64,000 nt of DNA from Acidobacteriota bacterium (GTDB taxonomy: Bacteria; Acidobacteriota; Vicinamibacteria; Vicinamibacterales; UBA2999). Of this stretch, positions 16,200 through 25,598 are shown one piece after another. The position numbers were made by a program, and so were the translations under genes. The notes below the pieces were generated by a model, which saw only the letters and a list, made by a program, of their open reading frames with translations, made no database searches and had not been told where the DNA came from. The stretch spans positions 23,605 to 87,604 of the forward strand of contig JADZCN010000120.1 in the NCBI GenBank assembly GCA_020851565.1, written 5' to 3'. How positions within the stretch are numbered: the first letter of the stretch is position 1; every line of letters begins with the position of its first letter.

Positions 16200-17423
16200 G
16201 TGAACCGACGACGCTTCCTCGGCGCCACCACCCTCGCCGCCGCCTCCTCGCTGCTCCCCCGCGCCCTCGAGCACGCCACCGCCGCGCAGCGCCCCAGCGA
16301 GTATCCCACCGACTCGTTCGACCCATGGATCGAGGTCCACGCCCCCAACCTCACGCACAACGCCCGCGAGGTCGCCCGCGCGGCCGGCAAGCGCCCCATC
16401 CTCGCCGTCATCAAGAACAACGCCTACGGCCTCGGCGGTCCCGCCGTCGCCAGGCTCCTCGAGCCCCTCCCCGAGATCCACGGCTTCGCCGTCGTCAAGC
16501 TGGACGAAGCCGTGCTGTTACGGGATCGCGGCATCAAGAAGCCCGTGCTGCTGATGGGCCCGTTCACCACCGGTGAGCTGGCCACGCTCACCGCGAAGGA
16601 CATCATGCCGATGGTCTACACGCCCATCGGCGCGGACCTCGAGCGTGCGTCCGCCGGCCTCGGCCGGCCGCTGGACATCCACGTGTGCGTGGACATGGGC
16701 CTCGGCCGCGTCGGCGTGCCCCATGCCGAGGCCGCCGCGCGCATCCGGGATCTCGCGGGCCGGAAGAACGTGCGCATCGCCGGCGTGATGATGACGTTCA
16801 CGGAGGACCAGGCGTTCGACCAGGAGATGCTGACGCGCTTCGAGGCGCTCACGGGGGAGCTCACCGCCGGCGGCATCGCCCTCGGCCGGCGCCACGCCGC
16901 GTCCAGCTACACGTTCTTCCAGCTGGACAACGCGTGGCTCGACATGGTCCGCACCGGCATGATCCTCTACGGGGTGTACCCCGACGTGAAGTTCCGCAAG
17001 GACACCCGTATGAACCTCAGGCCCGCCGCGGCACTCCGCGCCCGCGTCGTCTACGTGAAGAAGCTCGCCGCCGGCTCGAGCGCCGGCTACGAGCGCGCCT
17101 ACATGGCGAAGCAGGACACATGGATCGCGACGATCCCCGTCGGGCACACCGACGGCTGGCCGCGCGTGGCGGCGAAGGGTGCGCGAGTTCGCATCAACAA
17201 TCGCCTCTACCCCGTCATCGCGTCCGTCTCGGCCAGCCACACCATCGTCGAGATAGGCTCGGAGCAGACGGTGAAGGTCGGCGACGTGGCGACGATGTTC
17301 GACTGGGCGAACGGCTCACGTCCCGAGGACGTGTCGGCGGCGTGCGGTGCGTCCGTGTACGACCTGCTGATGCACCTGAATCCGGTCGTGCCCAGGTATG
17401 TGATGACCGAAGGTGAGAAGTGA
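16200..17423 (+). CDS. Tat-exported alanine-racemase-like PLP enzyme
   Basis: A 407-aa protein. Tat signal MNRRRFLGATTLAAASSLLPRA sends it to the periplasm folded, as PLP enzymes require. The barrel has AVIKNNAYGLG (PLP Lys), MGLGRVGVP, MILYGVYP and the C-terminal catalytic Tyr region AGYERAYMA with IPVGHTDGWPR. Periplasmic homologues are broad-spectrum racemases releasing D-amino acids; substrate here unknown. GTG start 16200 lies 6 nt after TATACT with no Shine-Dalgarno: leaderless. The S9 peptidase gene follows 26 bp downstream. Confidence 0.84.
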   Translation: MNRRRFLGATTLAAASSLLPRALEHATAAQRPSEYPTDSFDPWIEVHAPNLTHNAREVARAAGKRPILAVIKNNAYGLGGPAVARLLEPLPEIHGFAVVKLDEAVLLRDRGIKKPVLLMGPFTTGELATLTAKDIMPMVYTPIGADLERASAGLGRPLDIHVCVDMGLGRVGVPHAEAAARIRDLAGRKNVRIAGVMMTFTEDQAFDQEMLTRFEALTGELTAGGIALGRRHAASSYTFFQLDNAWLDMVRTGMILYGVYPDVKFRKDTRMNLRPAAALRARVVYVKKLAAGSSAGYERAYMAKQDTWIATIPVGHTDGWPRVAAKGARVRINNRLYPVIASVSASHTIVEIGSEQTVKVGDVATMFDWANGSRPEDVSAACGASVYDLLMHLNPVVPRYVMTEGEK

Positions 17424-17449
17424 AAAGTGAGAGGCCCGGAGGAGTCACG

Positions 17450-19543
17450 ATGATGCGCTCGCTCACGCTCGTGCTGCTGCTGGCGGCAGGCAGCCTGGAC
17501 ACGGTCACGGCGCAGACGCGCCCACTCGCGCTCACCGACTACTACCGCGTGGAGACCGTCAACGGGACGGCCATCTCACCCGACGGACGCACCGTGGCGT
17601 ACGTCCGCACGTTCATCGTCGAGAGCGAGAACCGGCGGCACAGCGAGATCTGGGCCGTGCCGGCCGATGGCAGCGGGACGCCGCGGCGCCTCACGAACCC
17701 TGCCTTCAGCTCCTCAGCTCCGCGCTGGAGCCCGGACGGGAAGCTCCTGGCCTTCACGTCGCGAAGGCGGGTGATCACGGCCGGCGGGCCCCAGGAGGAG
17801 TCCGTCTGGTTCCTGCGGATGGACGAGGGCGGCGGCGAGGCGTTCCAGATTCCCGGCGTCGAGGGGACACCGGTCTTCAGCCTCGACAACAAGTGGATCG
17901 CGTTCACGAAGGCCGTGAAGCCCACTCCTGGCAACGGCGGCCCCACGCTCACCGAGGCGGAACGGCTGATCGAGGAGCGGTTCAAGGGGCGCAAGTACGA
18001 CTGGATGAACGCGCGCTTCGACGGCCGCGGCTACCTGCCGGACCCGCGGGATCCCGGCGCGACCCCGCCCGAGGAGCTCTTCATCGTCTCCCGTGAGGGC
18101 GGCGAGCCGCGCCAGCTCACCACCCTCGGCGTCAACGTCCGCGCGGCGGCGTGGCGGCCGGATTCCGGCGCGCTCGCCTTCGTAGCCGACACGCACCAGC
18201 GAGACGAGTACTCGTACGATCGCGCGGACATCTTCACGGTCACCCTGACGGGCACTCTCACGCGCGTGACCGACGATGGGTTCGATCACGGCGCGCCGGT
18301 CTGGACGGGCACGGGGGACGCCATCGTCGCCATCCGCGAGCAGAGCCTGAACCAGGTTCTGGCCGCGAAGCAGGCGCATGGCTCGCCGACGGACCTCTAT
18401 CGTTTCGCGCCCTCCGGCGGCCCACCCGTCAACCTGACGGCGGAGTGGGACCTCATTCCCGGCGCGCCGCAGGCCAGCCCCGACGGCCGCCACGTCTACT
18501 TCACGGCCGGCACGGCGGGCACGACGCAGCTGTTCCGCGTGCCGGTGGCGGGCGGGCGCGTCGAGCAGGCGACCAACGGCGAGCGGCGCCGCTCGGACCT
18601 CTCCATCAGCTGGAGTGCGGGCCGCATCGCCTTCGCGTCATCGGCGGTGACGCAGCCGTGGGAGGCGTTCACGGCGGGGCTCGATGGATCGGGTGAGCGG
18701 CAGCTGACGCGAGTCAATGCGGCGTTGCTCGGCGAGGTCATGCTCCGTCCCGCCGAACGCGTGCGCTTCGCCAGCAAGGACGGCACGCAGGTGGACGGCT
18801 GGGTGATGATGCCCTCGGCCGCGACCGGCACGCGCGTGCCGCTGGTGCTGGCCATCCACGGCGGCCCCCACAGCGCCTACGGCACCGACTTCAACTTTCA
18901 GTTCCAGTGGATGGCCGCCAATGGCCTGGCCGTCCTCTACACCAACCCGCGCGGCTCGACGGAGTACGGCGAGAAGTTCCTGTGGGCCACGTGGGGCGGC
19001 TGGGGCGGCGTGGACTACGAGGACGTGATGGCCGGCGTGGATCACGTGGTGGCGCGCTACCCGGTGGCCCCGAAGCGCCTGGGCGTCACGGGCTATTCGT
19101 ACGGCGGCTTCCTCACCAACTGGGTCATCACGCAGACCCAGCGCTTCCAGGCGGCGGTGGTGGGCGCGGGCATCTCGAACTGGGTCAGTGACTACGGCAC
19201 CGCGGACATCCCACGGACGAAGGAGACGGAGTTCTTCGGCACGCCGTGGGAGCCGAAGGGCGCCGAGACTCTACTCAAGTGGTCGCCGGTGATGCGCGCC
19301 GGTTCAGTGACGACGCCGACGCTGTTCGTGCACGGCGAGTCGGACCTGCGCGTTCCCATCGAGGAAGGCGAGCAGATGTACACCGCGCTCAAGAAGCGCA
19401 AGGTGCCGGCGGCATTCATCCGCTACCCTGACAGCTACCACACGGGCTGGACGCCGTGGAACACGGTGCACCGGTATCACCACGAGATGAAGTGGTGGAA
19501 GCAGTACCTCGGCGCGACGACCGCCGACACGTCCCAGCGCTAG
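17450..19543 (+). CDS. Secreted S9 prolyl-oligopeptidase-family peptidase
   Basis: A 697-aa protein. ATG 17450 has CGGAGGAG upstream. Signal peptide MMRSLTLVLLLAAGSLDTVTAQ, N-terminal PD40 beta-propeller (AISPDGRTVAYVRT, APRWSPDGKLLAF, PQASPDGRHVYF), then an alpha/beta-hydrolase peptidase domain (about 440-690). Catalytic Ser550 in GYSYGGF, Asp632 in HGESDLRVP and His664 in YPDSYHTGW are intact. Family members cleave short peptides (acylaminoacyl- or dipeptidyl-peptidases) in the periplasm. Probably co-transcribed with the racemase gene. Confidence 0.9.
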   Translation: MMRSLTLVLLLAAGSLDTVTAQTRPLALTDYYRVETVNGTAISPDGRTVAYVRTFIVESENRRHSEIWAVPADGSGTPRRLTNPAFSSSAPRWSPDGKLLAFTSRRRVITAGGPQEESVWFLRMDEGGGEAFQIPGVEGTPVFSLDNKWIAFTKAVKPTPGNGGPTLTEAERLIEERFKGRKYDWMNARFDGRGYLPDPRDPGATPPEELFIVSREGGEPRQLTTLGVNVRAAAWRPDSGALAFVADTHQRDEYSYDRADIFTVTLTGTLTRVTDDGFDHGAPVWTGTGDAIVAIREQSLNQVLAAKQAHGSPTDLYRFAPSGGPPVNLTAEWDLIPGAPQASPDGRHVYFTAGTAGTTQLFRVPVAGGRVEQATNGERRRSDLSISWSAGRIAFASSAVTQPWEAFTAGLDGSGERQLTRVNAALLGEVMLRPAERVRFASKDGTQVDGWVMMPSAATGTRVPLVLAIHGGPHSAYGTDFNFQFQWMAANGLAVLYTNPRGSTEYGEKFLWATWGGWGGVDYEDVMAGVDHVVARYPVAPKRLGVTGYSYGGFLTNWVITQTQRFQAAVVGAGISNWVSDYGTADIPRTKETEFFGTPWEPKGAETLLKWSPVMRAGSVTTPTLFVHGESDLRVPIEEGEQMYTALKKRKVPAAFIRYPDSYHTGWTPWNTVHRYHHEMKWWKQYLGATTADTSQR

Positions 19544-19548
19544 CAAAC

Positions 19549-19676
19549 AAGGAAACCACGAAGATACGAAGGCAATCACGAAGCCCACGAAGTCTCCTGG
19601 GAAAGCACCGCGATGCTCCCCCAATTGGCGCTTCGTGAGGCCTTCGTGTCCTTCGCGACTTCGTGGTTTCGCTTAT
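19549..19676. repeat. CACGAAG repeats, inverted across a convergent gap
   Basis: Left half has ACCACGAAG, ATACGAAGG, CACGAAG, CCACGAAG; right half has the complement (CTTCGTG, CCTTCGTG, CCTTCGCG, CTTCGTGG). The two halves can pair into a long hairpin between the convergent S9 peptidase and pirin genes and may terminate both. Confidence 0.8.
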
Positions 19677-20560
19677 CCGCGTTCCGGCGCGTCGATCCGT
19701 TCGGTTTCGCCGGGGATGGGCCGGAACCGGCCCGCCTGCCAGTCGGCGCGGGCCTGCTCGATGCGCTCCTCTGAGCTCGAGACGAAGTTCCACCAGATGT
19801 GCCGCGGTCCGTCCATCGGCTCGCCGCCGAGGAGGACGAACGTGGCCGGCGTGACGGCGCGGACGTCCACGGCCACGCCAGGCTTCAGAACGTACAGCGG
19901 CCCGGCGTTCAGAATCTGGCCGCCCATTTCCAGCTGTCCGTGGGTCAGGAAGATCGCCCGCTCGTCGTGATGGGCCGAGATGGGGAGCGCCGCGCCCGCG
20001 GCCAGCGTCACGTCGGCGAGCAGCGTCTCCCACAGCACCCGGACGGGCGACTGCACGCCGAGGAAGCTGCCCGCCACCACGCGCACCTGCGCGCCGGCGT
20101 CTTCCACCATCGGCAGTGTCGCTCGATCGTGGTGGGCGAAGACCGGGTCCGTTTCCTCGTGCGCCTTCGGGAGCGCCACCCAGAGCTGCACACCGCTGAT
20201 GGGACCGCCGGCCGGCCGCGCGCAGCCCGGGGTCCGCTCAGAGTGCGCGATGCCCTTCCCCGCCGTCATCCAGTTCACGTCCCCGGGACGGATGGTGACC
20301 ACGCTCCCCACGCTGTCCCGGTGCAGGAACTCGCCGGCGGAGAGGTAGGTGACCGTGGCCAGCCCGATGTGCGGGTGCGGCCGGACGTCCACGCCCTCGC
20401 CCGGCTGCAGGATGGCCGGCCCCATCTGGTCCAGGAAGATGAACGGCCCCACCATCTTCCGGCGCGAGGAAGGCAGCACGCGCTGCACCTGGAAGCCGCC
20501 GAGGTCGCGGACCCGCGGAACGATCTGCAGCTCGACGGACGGATGGACAAGGTCTGACAT
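19673..20560 (-). CDS. Pirin-family protein
   Basis: A 295-aa bicupin. The N-terminal cupin has [24 protein letters not shown] and [17 protein letters not shown] (metal His set H-x-H...H...E-type); a Pirin_C domain follows ([19 protein letters not shown]). Pirins bind Fe and include quercetin 2,3-dioxygenase-active members; physiological role uncertain. A second pirin lies at 49536-50438. No clear ribosome site; upstream is a short-repeat gap. Confidence 0.85.
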   Translation of the reverse strand: MSDLVHPSVELQIVPRVRDLGGFQVQRVLPSSRRKMVGPFIFLDQMGPAILQPGEGVDVRPHPHIGLATVTYLSAGEFLHRDSVGSVVTIRPGDVNWMTAGKGIAHSERTPGCARPAGGPISGVQLWVALPKAHEETDPVFAHHDRATLPMVEDAGAQVRVVAGSFLGVQSPVRVLWETLLADVTLAAGAALPISAHHDERAIFLTHGQLEMGGQILNAGPLYVLKPGVAVDVRAVTPATFVLLGGEPMDGPRHIWWNFVSSSEERIEQARADWQAGRFRPIPGETERIDAPERG

Positions 20561-20562
20561 CT

Positions 20563-20625
20563 GCGGCTCTTCGTCATCTGCGCGTCTGCGGCCCTGCTTG
20601 TCTGCGCATCTGCGGCCTCGGTGTT
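20563..20625. repeat. CATCTGCG/CTGCGG intergenic repeats
   Basis: Irregular copies of CATCTGCGG, CGTCTGCGG, CTTGTCTGCG between the cupin and pirin genes (both read leftwards). The units match the array inside the lipocalin gene at 14694-14775. Confidence 0.65.
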
Positions 20626-21014
20626 CAGAGTTTCACGTCGTTCTTCAGCTCGACGACGATGACCTCGATGGGCTCGGTGCCCTTGTTCATGTCGCCGTGC
20701 TGCGTGTTGGGCGGATCCGCGTCCAGCCAGTACGCCTTCCCCGTCTCCCACGTCATCTTCGTCGTCGTCGCGCCCTTCGCGTCCACGACGTCCAGCGTGC
20801 CGCCCTTGAGCGCCACGATCGTGCGCCCGTGATCGTGCCGGTGCAGCGACAGCGGCTGGTTCGGCATGATGATCGACTTCCAGACCCTCACTTCGCTGTT
20901 CTCGAACTGCGGCTCGCGTCGCGTGCCCGCCGCCTGCTGCTGCACCGCGTCCACCGCCGCCGTCGCGGCGCAAATCGCCGCCGCCGCCCACACGCTCTTC
21001 CACATCGCTGTCAT
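20625..21014 (-). CDS. Exported cupin protein
   Basis: A 129-aa protein. ATG 21014 has GGAGTG upstream. Signal-like N-terminus ([21 protein letters not shown]). A single cupin barrel: [26 protein letters not shown] (metal His residues), [30 protein letters not shown], and a terminal strand [12 protein letters not shown]. Binding partner unknown. Lies between the amidohydrolase and pirin genes, all leftward, separated by repeat arrays. Confidence 0.75.
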   Translation of the reverse strand: MTAMWKSVWAAAAICAATAAVDAVQQQAAGTRREPQFENSEVRVWKSIIMPNQPLSLHRHDHGRTIVALKGGTLDVVDAKGATTTKMTWETGKAYWLDADPPNTQHGDMNKGTEPIEVIVVELKNDVKL

Positions 21015-21020
21015 CGCGTC

Positions 21021-21068
21021 ACTCCTTGCCCCTGCACCCTTGCACCCTGCACCCCTGCACCCCTGCAC
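21021..21068. repeat. CTGCACC tandem repeats
   Basis: Five or six copies of CCCTGCACC/CTTGCACC in the gap between the amidohydrolase stop and the cupin ribosome site. Confidence 0.75.
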
Positions 21069-22040
21069 CTACAACTTGAGAATCCGCGCAGCGTTTTCCC
21101 CCATCATCTTCCGCCGCTCCTCCTCGGTCACGTCCAGCCCGCGGAGCGCGTGCAGCATCTTCGGGATGCTGCCAATCTGGTGCGGGTAGTCGCTGCCGGC
21201 CATGATGTGGTCCGGGCCGGCGAAGGCCATCGCCAGCTCGATGCAGTTCGGATCGAAGTTCACCGTGTCGTAGTAGAACTGCTTCAGGTACGCGCTGGGC
21301 GGCTGGTCGATGTTCTTCCGGCACTCGGAGAACGCCTCGTAGCCGCGGTCCAGCCGCTCGGCCAGGTACGGGATGGCGCCGCCCATGTGGCACAGCACCC
21401 AGGTGATGTTCGGGTAGCGGCGCGGCACGCCGGCGAACACCAGGTGCGCCGCGGCCAGCGTGGTGTCCATCAGGAACCCCACGAGCGGCATCAGCCAGTA
21501 CTGTTCCATCGCCTCCACGCCAAGCGGGTGCGCCGGGTGGATGTAGATGACCGCCTTCAGCTCGTCCGCTTTCCGCCAGAGAGGCTCGTAGCGCGCGTCG
21601 GCCAGCGCCACCCCGTTCACGTTGCTGAAGACCATCGCGCCGGGCAACCCTGCGGCCATCGCTCGTTCGAGCTCGGCCACCGAGGCGGGCGGATCGTTCA
21701 GCGGCAGCGTGGCCAGGAACGTGAACGCCTTGCGGCGCGTCCGTTCCGCGGCGTAGGCGTCGTTGACGGCGCGGGCGAGCTCCACCGCGAGCTCCGGCTC
21801 CTCCATGTGCACGCCGGGCGTGGTGAAGGTGGCCACCTGCATGTCCACGCCGTGCTCGGCCAGGACCTTCTCGCGATAGTCCAGGTCGCGATGGCCGGGC
21901 ACGAGGATGTTGTAGTCGCCCGGGTAGTGGAGCCGCGGGTTGCCTTCGGCGTCGTAGTCCAGCTTGATGGACGAGCGGCCCGCCTTCACGGCGTCAAGAT
22001 ACTCGGGCGGATAGTAGTGGTTGTGGAAGTCGATGATCAT
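21069..22040 (-). CDS. Amidohydrolase_2-family hydrolase/decarboxylase
   Basis: A 323-aa TIM-barrel metalloenzyme related to ACMSD and other amidohydrolase-2 decarboxylases. MIIDFHNHYYPPEYL supplies the first metal ligands (H-x-H), VIYIHPAHP the middle His, CHMGGAIPYL the next and GSDYPHQIG the catalytic Asp. Cytoplasmic. Substrate unknown, probably an aromatic or cyclic carboxylate, by family. No Shine-Dalgarno: the GGGGTCA/GATCAGG array ends right at its start codon. Confidence 0.85.
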   Translation of the reverse strand: MIIDFHNHYYPPEYLDAVKAGRSSIKLDYDAEGNPRLHYPGDYNILVPGHRDLDYREKVLAEHGVDMQVATFTTPGVHMEEPELAVELARAVNDAYAAERTRRKAFTFLATLPLNDPPASVAELERAMAAGLPGAMVFSNVNGVALADARYEPLWRKADELKAVIYIHPAHPLGVEAMEQYWLMPLVGFLMDTTLAAAHLVFAGVPRRYPNITWVLCHMGGAIPYLAERLDRGYEAFSECRKNIDQPPSAYLKQFYYDTVNFDPNCIELAMAFAGPDHIMAGSDYPHQIGSIPKMLHALRGLDVTEEERRKMMGENAARILKL

Positions 22041-22120
22041 GTCGGGGTCAGGGGTCGGGGGTCGGGGTCGGGGGTCAGGGATCAGGGATCAGGGATCAGG
22101 GATCAGGGATCAGGGGTCAG
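22041..22120. repeat. GATCAGG/GGTCGGG heptamer array
   Basis: About ten tandem 7-bp units, at least five perfect GATCAGG, between the APC permease and amidohydrolase genes. GGG tracts with 4-nt loops can form a G-quadruplex on the + strand. The same unit recurs at 44501-44696. Confidence 0.9.
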
Positions 22121-23433
22121 GCTTGCCCGCCGTAGCCTTGGCGACGGCAGGACCAGAGCCAGTAAACGGGCAGGCCTGAGAGCACGAGGCCCAGGCCCAC
22201 GGCGCTCTCGCGCGGGTCGGCGATCAGCTGGTTCACGACAATCGCCGCAGACGCGAGGACGAACACCAGGGGGGCAACGGGAACCAGTGGCATCGGCCAG
22301 GGAGGATCGTAACCGCGTCGGCGCCGGAGCAGCAAGACCGCGACGCCCAGCAAGGCGAAGAAGATCCACTCCGTGTAGATGACGCGCGTAAAAAGCGCCC
22401 GGTAGGTGCCCGTCCACACCAGCGCGCTCGACCAGACGGCCTGCAGGACGATGGCGCGCGCGGGTGTCTGGAAACGAGGGTGCACGGCGCCGGCCCAGCG
22501 GAAGAGCAGGCCGTCCTGGGCCATCTGGTAATACACGCGCGGGCCGACCAGGATGATGCCGTTCAGCGCGCCGAAGGCGCTCACCATCACCAGCGCGGCA
22601 ATCGCCACCGCGCCTGCCGGCCCGATCAGGCGGTCGAACGTGTCGGCCGCCACCCGCGTGGACGCCACCACTTCCGGGACCGAGAGCACGCTCAGGTACA
22701 CCGCGTTCAGGCCCACGTAGCAGATCGTCACCACGGCGATGCCGAGCATCAGCGCGCGCGGGATGGTGCGCGCAGCGTCGACGGTCTCTTCCGCCGTGTA
22801 GGTGACCATGTGCCACCCGCCGAACGCGAAGAGGCCGGCCGACACGGCAAGCATCAGGTCGACCGGGCCCCACGCCCCCACCTCGCCCGGCGCCACGGGC
22901 GGCGGCGCGGCCGGCGCCAGCCACCACCCGGCGGCGACGATGGCAACCACCGCGGCCAGCTTCACGGCGGTGATGGCGGCCTGGAACCGGCTGCCCGTGC
23001 GTGTGCCCCCGTAGTTGATGGCCGAGAGGAACAGGATGGCGCCCACCGCCAGCAGGCGCGTGCCGGTGTCGCCGAGGTTGAGGAACGTGCCCGCGTAGCG
23101 CGCGAACACGGTGGCCACCGCCGCCGCGATGCCGCTGTGCATGCTCCAGAACATCGCCCAGCCCCAGAGGAACCCGAGCGCGGGCGAGTAGACCTCCCGG
23201 AGGAAGACGTACACGCCGCCCGTGCGCGGATACGCGGAGGCGAGCTCGGCGCACACCTGTGCGCCGAGCAGCGTCAGGCCGCCGGCCAGCAGCCACGCCA
23301 GCACGACGCCGCCGGCGGTGGGCACACGGGCCGTGATCTCGGATGCCTGGACGAACACCGAGGCCCCGATGATGGTGCCGACGACGAGCGCCGTCGCGTG
23401 CGACAGCCCGATGACGCGCGCGAGACGGTTCAG
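22117..23433 (-). CDS. APC-family amino acid permease
   Basis: About 438 aa, 12 hydrophobic segments. The N-terminus LARVIGLSHATALVVGTIIGASVFVQASEI is the first APC helix with the G-(T)IIGASVF substrate motif. To include it the gene must start upstream of the first in-frame GTG; the best candidate is CTG 23433, which overlaps the upstream TGA (CTGA). The C-terminal nine residues RRQGYGGQA come from a repeat-like sequence adjoining the heptamer array. Amino-acid transport is inferred; substrate unknown. Confidence 0.83.
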   Translation of the reverse strand: MNRLARVIGLSHATALVVGTIIGASVFVQASEITARVPTAGGVVLAWLLAGGLTLLGAQVCAELASAYPRTGGVYVFLREVYSPALGFLWGWAMFWSMHSGIAAAVATVFARYAGTFLNLGDTGTRLLAVGAILFLSAINYGGTRTGSRFQAAITAVKLAAVVAIVAAGWWLAPAAPPPVAPGEVGAWGPVDLMLAVSAGLFAFGGWHMVTYTAEETVDAARTIPRALMLGIAVVTICYVGLNAVYLSVLSVPEVVASTRVAADTFDRLIGPAGAVAIAALVMVSAFGALNGIILVGPRVYYQMAQDGLLFRWAGAVHPRFQTPARAIVLQAVWSSALVWTGTYRALFTRVIYTEWIFFALLGVAVLLLRRRRGYDPPWPMPLVPVAPLVFVLASAAIVVNQLIADPRESAVGLGLVLSGLPVYWLWSCRRQGYGGQA

Positions 23434-24245
23434 AGCGGGTTATCCGGGAACATCATCGTCCGCCACATGTGGGCGGTGGGGCTGCCGTCGTTGCCCAGGC
23501 CTTCCTTGGGCTGCTTGAAGTGCCGGCCGATGATGTCGATGAACGGCTCGATCGACACCTTCGCGTTCGGGTCGAACGCGTAGAGGTCGTTCACCGTGAC
23601 CATGCGCGCGTCGATGTACCACTTGTGCTTGCGCGCGTACTCATAGGCCGCCTTGATGTGCGGCTGCGGCTCGTAGTCCTTGCCGAAAATGCGATTGTAG
23701 AGCTCGGGGTACTCGTACCCGTTGGCCGGGTCGGGGTAGAAGCGCAGCGCCTGGTGGTAGCGGATGGCCCAGCTGGTGCGCTCCGGCACGTACGGCTCGA
23801 GCATCTGCGCGCCCCACCAGCCGTGGTCCACCTTCACCAGGTTGAGGACCACGTCGTGCAGCAGGCAGGCGAGGACGATCTCCTCGCTCATGCCGGTCTT
23901 GAGCGCGCGCGTCGCGCTCTGCAGCACGTGGTTGGCCGGGGCGAAGCGCTTCTCGAAGAACTCGATGAGCGTCGGCTTGTCGGACATGGGAGCCAGGGCG
24001 GGCATGGCGCGCTTGCCCTCCGGCCCGCGCGGCCCGAAGAGGCTCCCGGCGCCGCGCCGGATGGTCGCGTCGGCCGGCGCCGCGACGACCTGCGCCTCGC
24101 CGTCGAGAGCGAGGCCGCCGGCCTCCGCGTCGAGCTTCTCCATCATGTAATGCTCGAGCGCCTCGGCTTTCGCCTCGGGATCGAGGGCCTCGACCACCGC
24201 CAGTCCACCTACGCTCGCGAGAAACGCACGTCGATCGATATCCAT
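23430..24245 (-). CDS. Tat-exported HD-domain-like protein
   Basis: A 271-aa protein with Tat signal MDIDRRAFLASVGGLAVVEAL. The middle has CLLHDVVLNLVKVDHGWWGAQMLEPYVPE and AIRYHQALRFYPD, an HD/diiron-oxygenase-like arrangement (H-D...H...H), similar in layout to PhnZ-type or HD hydrolases. C-terminal DPNAKVSIEPFIDIIGRHF. GGGAGG lies upstream of ATG 24245. It overlaps the APC permease gene by 4 nt. Activity unknown. Confidence 0.68.
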   Translation of the reverse strand: MDIDRRAFLASVGGLAVVEALDPEAKAEALEHYMMEKLDAEAGGLALDGEAQVVAAPADATIRRGAGSLFGPRGPEGKRAMPALAPMSDKPTLIEFFEKRFAPANHVLQSATRALKTGMSEEIVLACLLHDVVLNLVKVDHGWWGAQMLEPYVPERTSWAIRYHQALRFYPDPANGYEYPELYNRIFGKDYEPQPHIKAAYEYARKHKWYIDARMVTVNDLYAFDPNAKVSIEPFIDIIGRHFKQPKEGLGNDGSPTAHMWRTMMFPDNPL

Positions 24246-24283
24246 CGGCGACCTCCCGTCCAGCCCGTGAAGACTTCAAAAAA

Positions 24284-24330
24284 AGAAACCGGGTTCCGCG
24301 CCCGTGGGTGGCGAGCGAGAAACCCGGTTG
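24284..24330 (-). terminator. Intrinsic terminator after the aminotransferase genes
   Basis: Perfect 9-bp arms AACCGGGTT (24287-24295) and AACCCGGTT (24321-24329); on the minus strand the hairpin is followed by TCTTTTTTTGAAG. Ends transcription from the two aminotransferases before the HD-like gene. Confidence 0.85.
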
Positions 24331-24409
24331 GTGGTCGTCGGCCAGGTGGCGTGTCAGCTCCCGTTGAGGGTGGCCGTCTGCCGTGTGGTCCTGTCCTCGT
24401 GGTCGCGTG

Positions 24410-25567
24410 CTACGCAGCCGCCTTGGATGGCTGGGCCAGCGCGTGCTCGAAGACCTGCACGGCCTTCTGCATCTCCGCCATCGTGCCGATGGAGATGCGG
24501 ACGTGCGTCTTCTCGTACGGCGGGAAGTCGCGCCCGATGAGCACGCCTTCCTTCAGGCAGGCCTCGCGGAACTCGCGCGCCGGCCGCTTGACGTCGATGA
24601 ACATGAAGTTGGTCTGGGAGTCGGTGTGCGTGTAGCCCCGATCCGCGAACCACTTCTGCGTGAAGTTCCGAGCCGCCTCGTTGCGCTTCTGCTCTTCCTT
24701 CACCCAGCTGTCGGGCACCGCGAGCGCGGCCTTCGCGCCCTGCAGCGCCATCACGCTGATGTTGCCCACGCCGTCCCAGTCGGCCATCTTCTTGATGGTG
24801 TCCCGGTGACCGATGGCGTAGCCGATGCGGATGCCGGCCATGCCGAAGCACTTCGAGAAGGTGCGGGCGACGACCACGCGGGGGTTCGTCACCGCCAGCG
24901 GGATCATCGTCTCGTAGCCCGGCATGGTGCCGTACTCGAAGTAGGCCTCGTCCACGAGGACGGTGGTGCTCGGCGACGCCTTCATCAGCGTGTCGAGGTA
25001 GGCGCGGGTGTCCGATCCGGTGACCGCGGTCGCGACCGGGTTGTTCGGGTTGCAGTAGAACACCAGGCCCGCGCCCTTCGACGCCTGCTGCATGGCGTCG
25101 AGGTCCATCTTCAGGCCGGCGCCGAGCTTGACGCCCGTGATGGGGTGGCCCATCAGCCGCGCGTAGTCCGCGCACTCCTCGTAGGCCGGGATGGCGGCCA
25201 CGAGGCCCGCGGTCTTCGACGTGAAGACGTGCGTGCTCGTCCGCAGGATCTGCGTCGAGCCCGAGCCGAGCAGCACGTTCTCGCGCTTGACCCCGTGCTT
25301 CTTCGCCACCAGCTCCGAGACCTCCTCGGCCGTGGCGAACGGGTAGCGGCCGGCCTCGGGGAAGGCGGCATTCTTGATGGCGGCGAGAACGTCGGCGTTG
25401 CAGCCGAGCGGGTTCTCGTTGCTGGACAGGATGATCGACGGGGCAGGACCCGCGAGGGGCTGGATGCCCTGCGCGAAGAGCGAGGCCTCGCGGCCCCGTG
25501 CCGTGATCCACAACCCGGCGCCGCCGACGCCCAGCGTCTGAACGAACGAACGTCGCGAGAGCGACAT
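24410..25567 (-). CDS. Tat-exported HisC-like aminotransferase
   Basis: A 385-aa fold-type I PLP enzyme. MSLSRRSFVQTLGVGGAGLWI is a good Tat signal; AAGGAGG precedes ATG 25567. The core has SSNENPLG, FYCNPNNPVATAV, VDEAYFEYG, RTFSKCFGMAGIRIGYAIG (PLP Lys) and the C-terminal carboxylate-binding VRISIGTMAEM. It groups with histidinol-phosphate-aminotransferase-like enzymes, but export argues against histidine synthesis. It follows the paralogue at 25599 by 31 bp and is clearly a tandem duplicate of it. Confidence 0.85.
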   Translation of the reverse strand: MSLSRRSFVQTLGVGGAGLWITARGREASLFAQGIQPLAGPAPSIILSSNENPLGCNADVLAAIKNAAFPEAGRYPFATAEEVSELVAKKHGVKRENVLLGSGSTQILRTSTHVFTSKTAGLVAAIPAYEECADYARLMGHPITGVKLGAGLKMDLDAMQQASKGAGLVFYCNPNNPVATAVTGSDTRAYLDTLMKASPSTTVLVDEAYFEYGTMPGYETMIPLAVTNPRVVVARTFSKCFGMAGIRIGYAIGHRDTIKKMADWDGVGNISVMALQGAKAALAVPDSWVKEEQKRNEAARNFTQKWFADRGYTHTDSQTNFMFIDVKRPAREFREACLKEGVLIGRDFPPYEKTHVRISIGTMAEMQKAVQVFEHALAQPSKAAA

Positions 25568-25598
25568 GGCTGAAACCTCCTTCACTCTGGACATCGGA

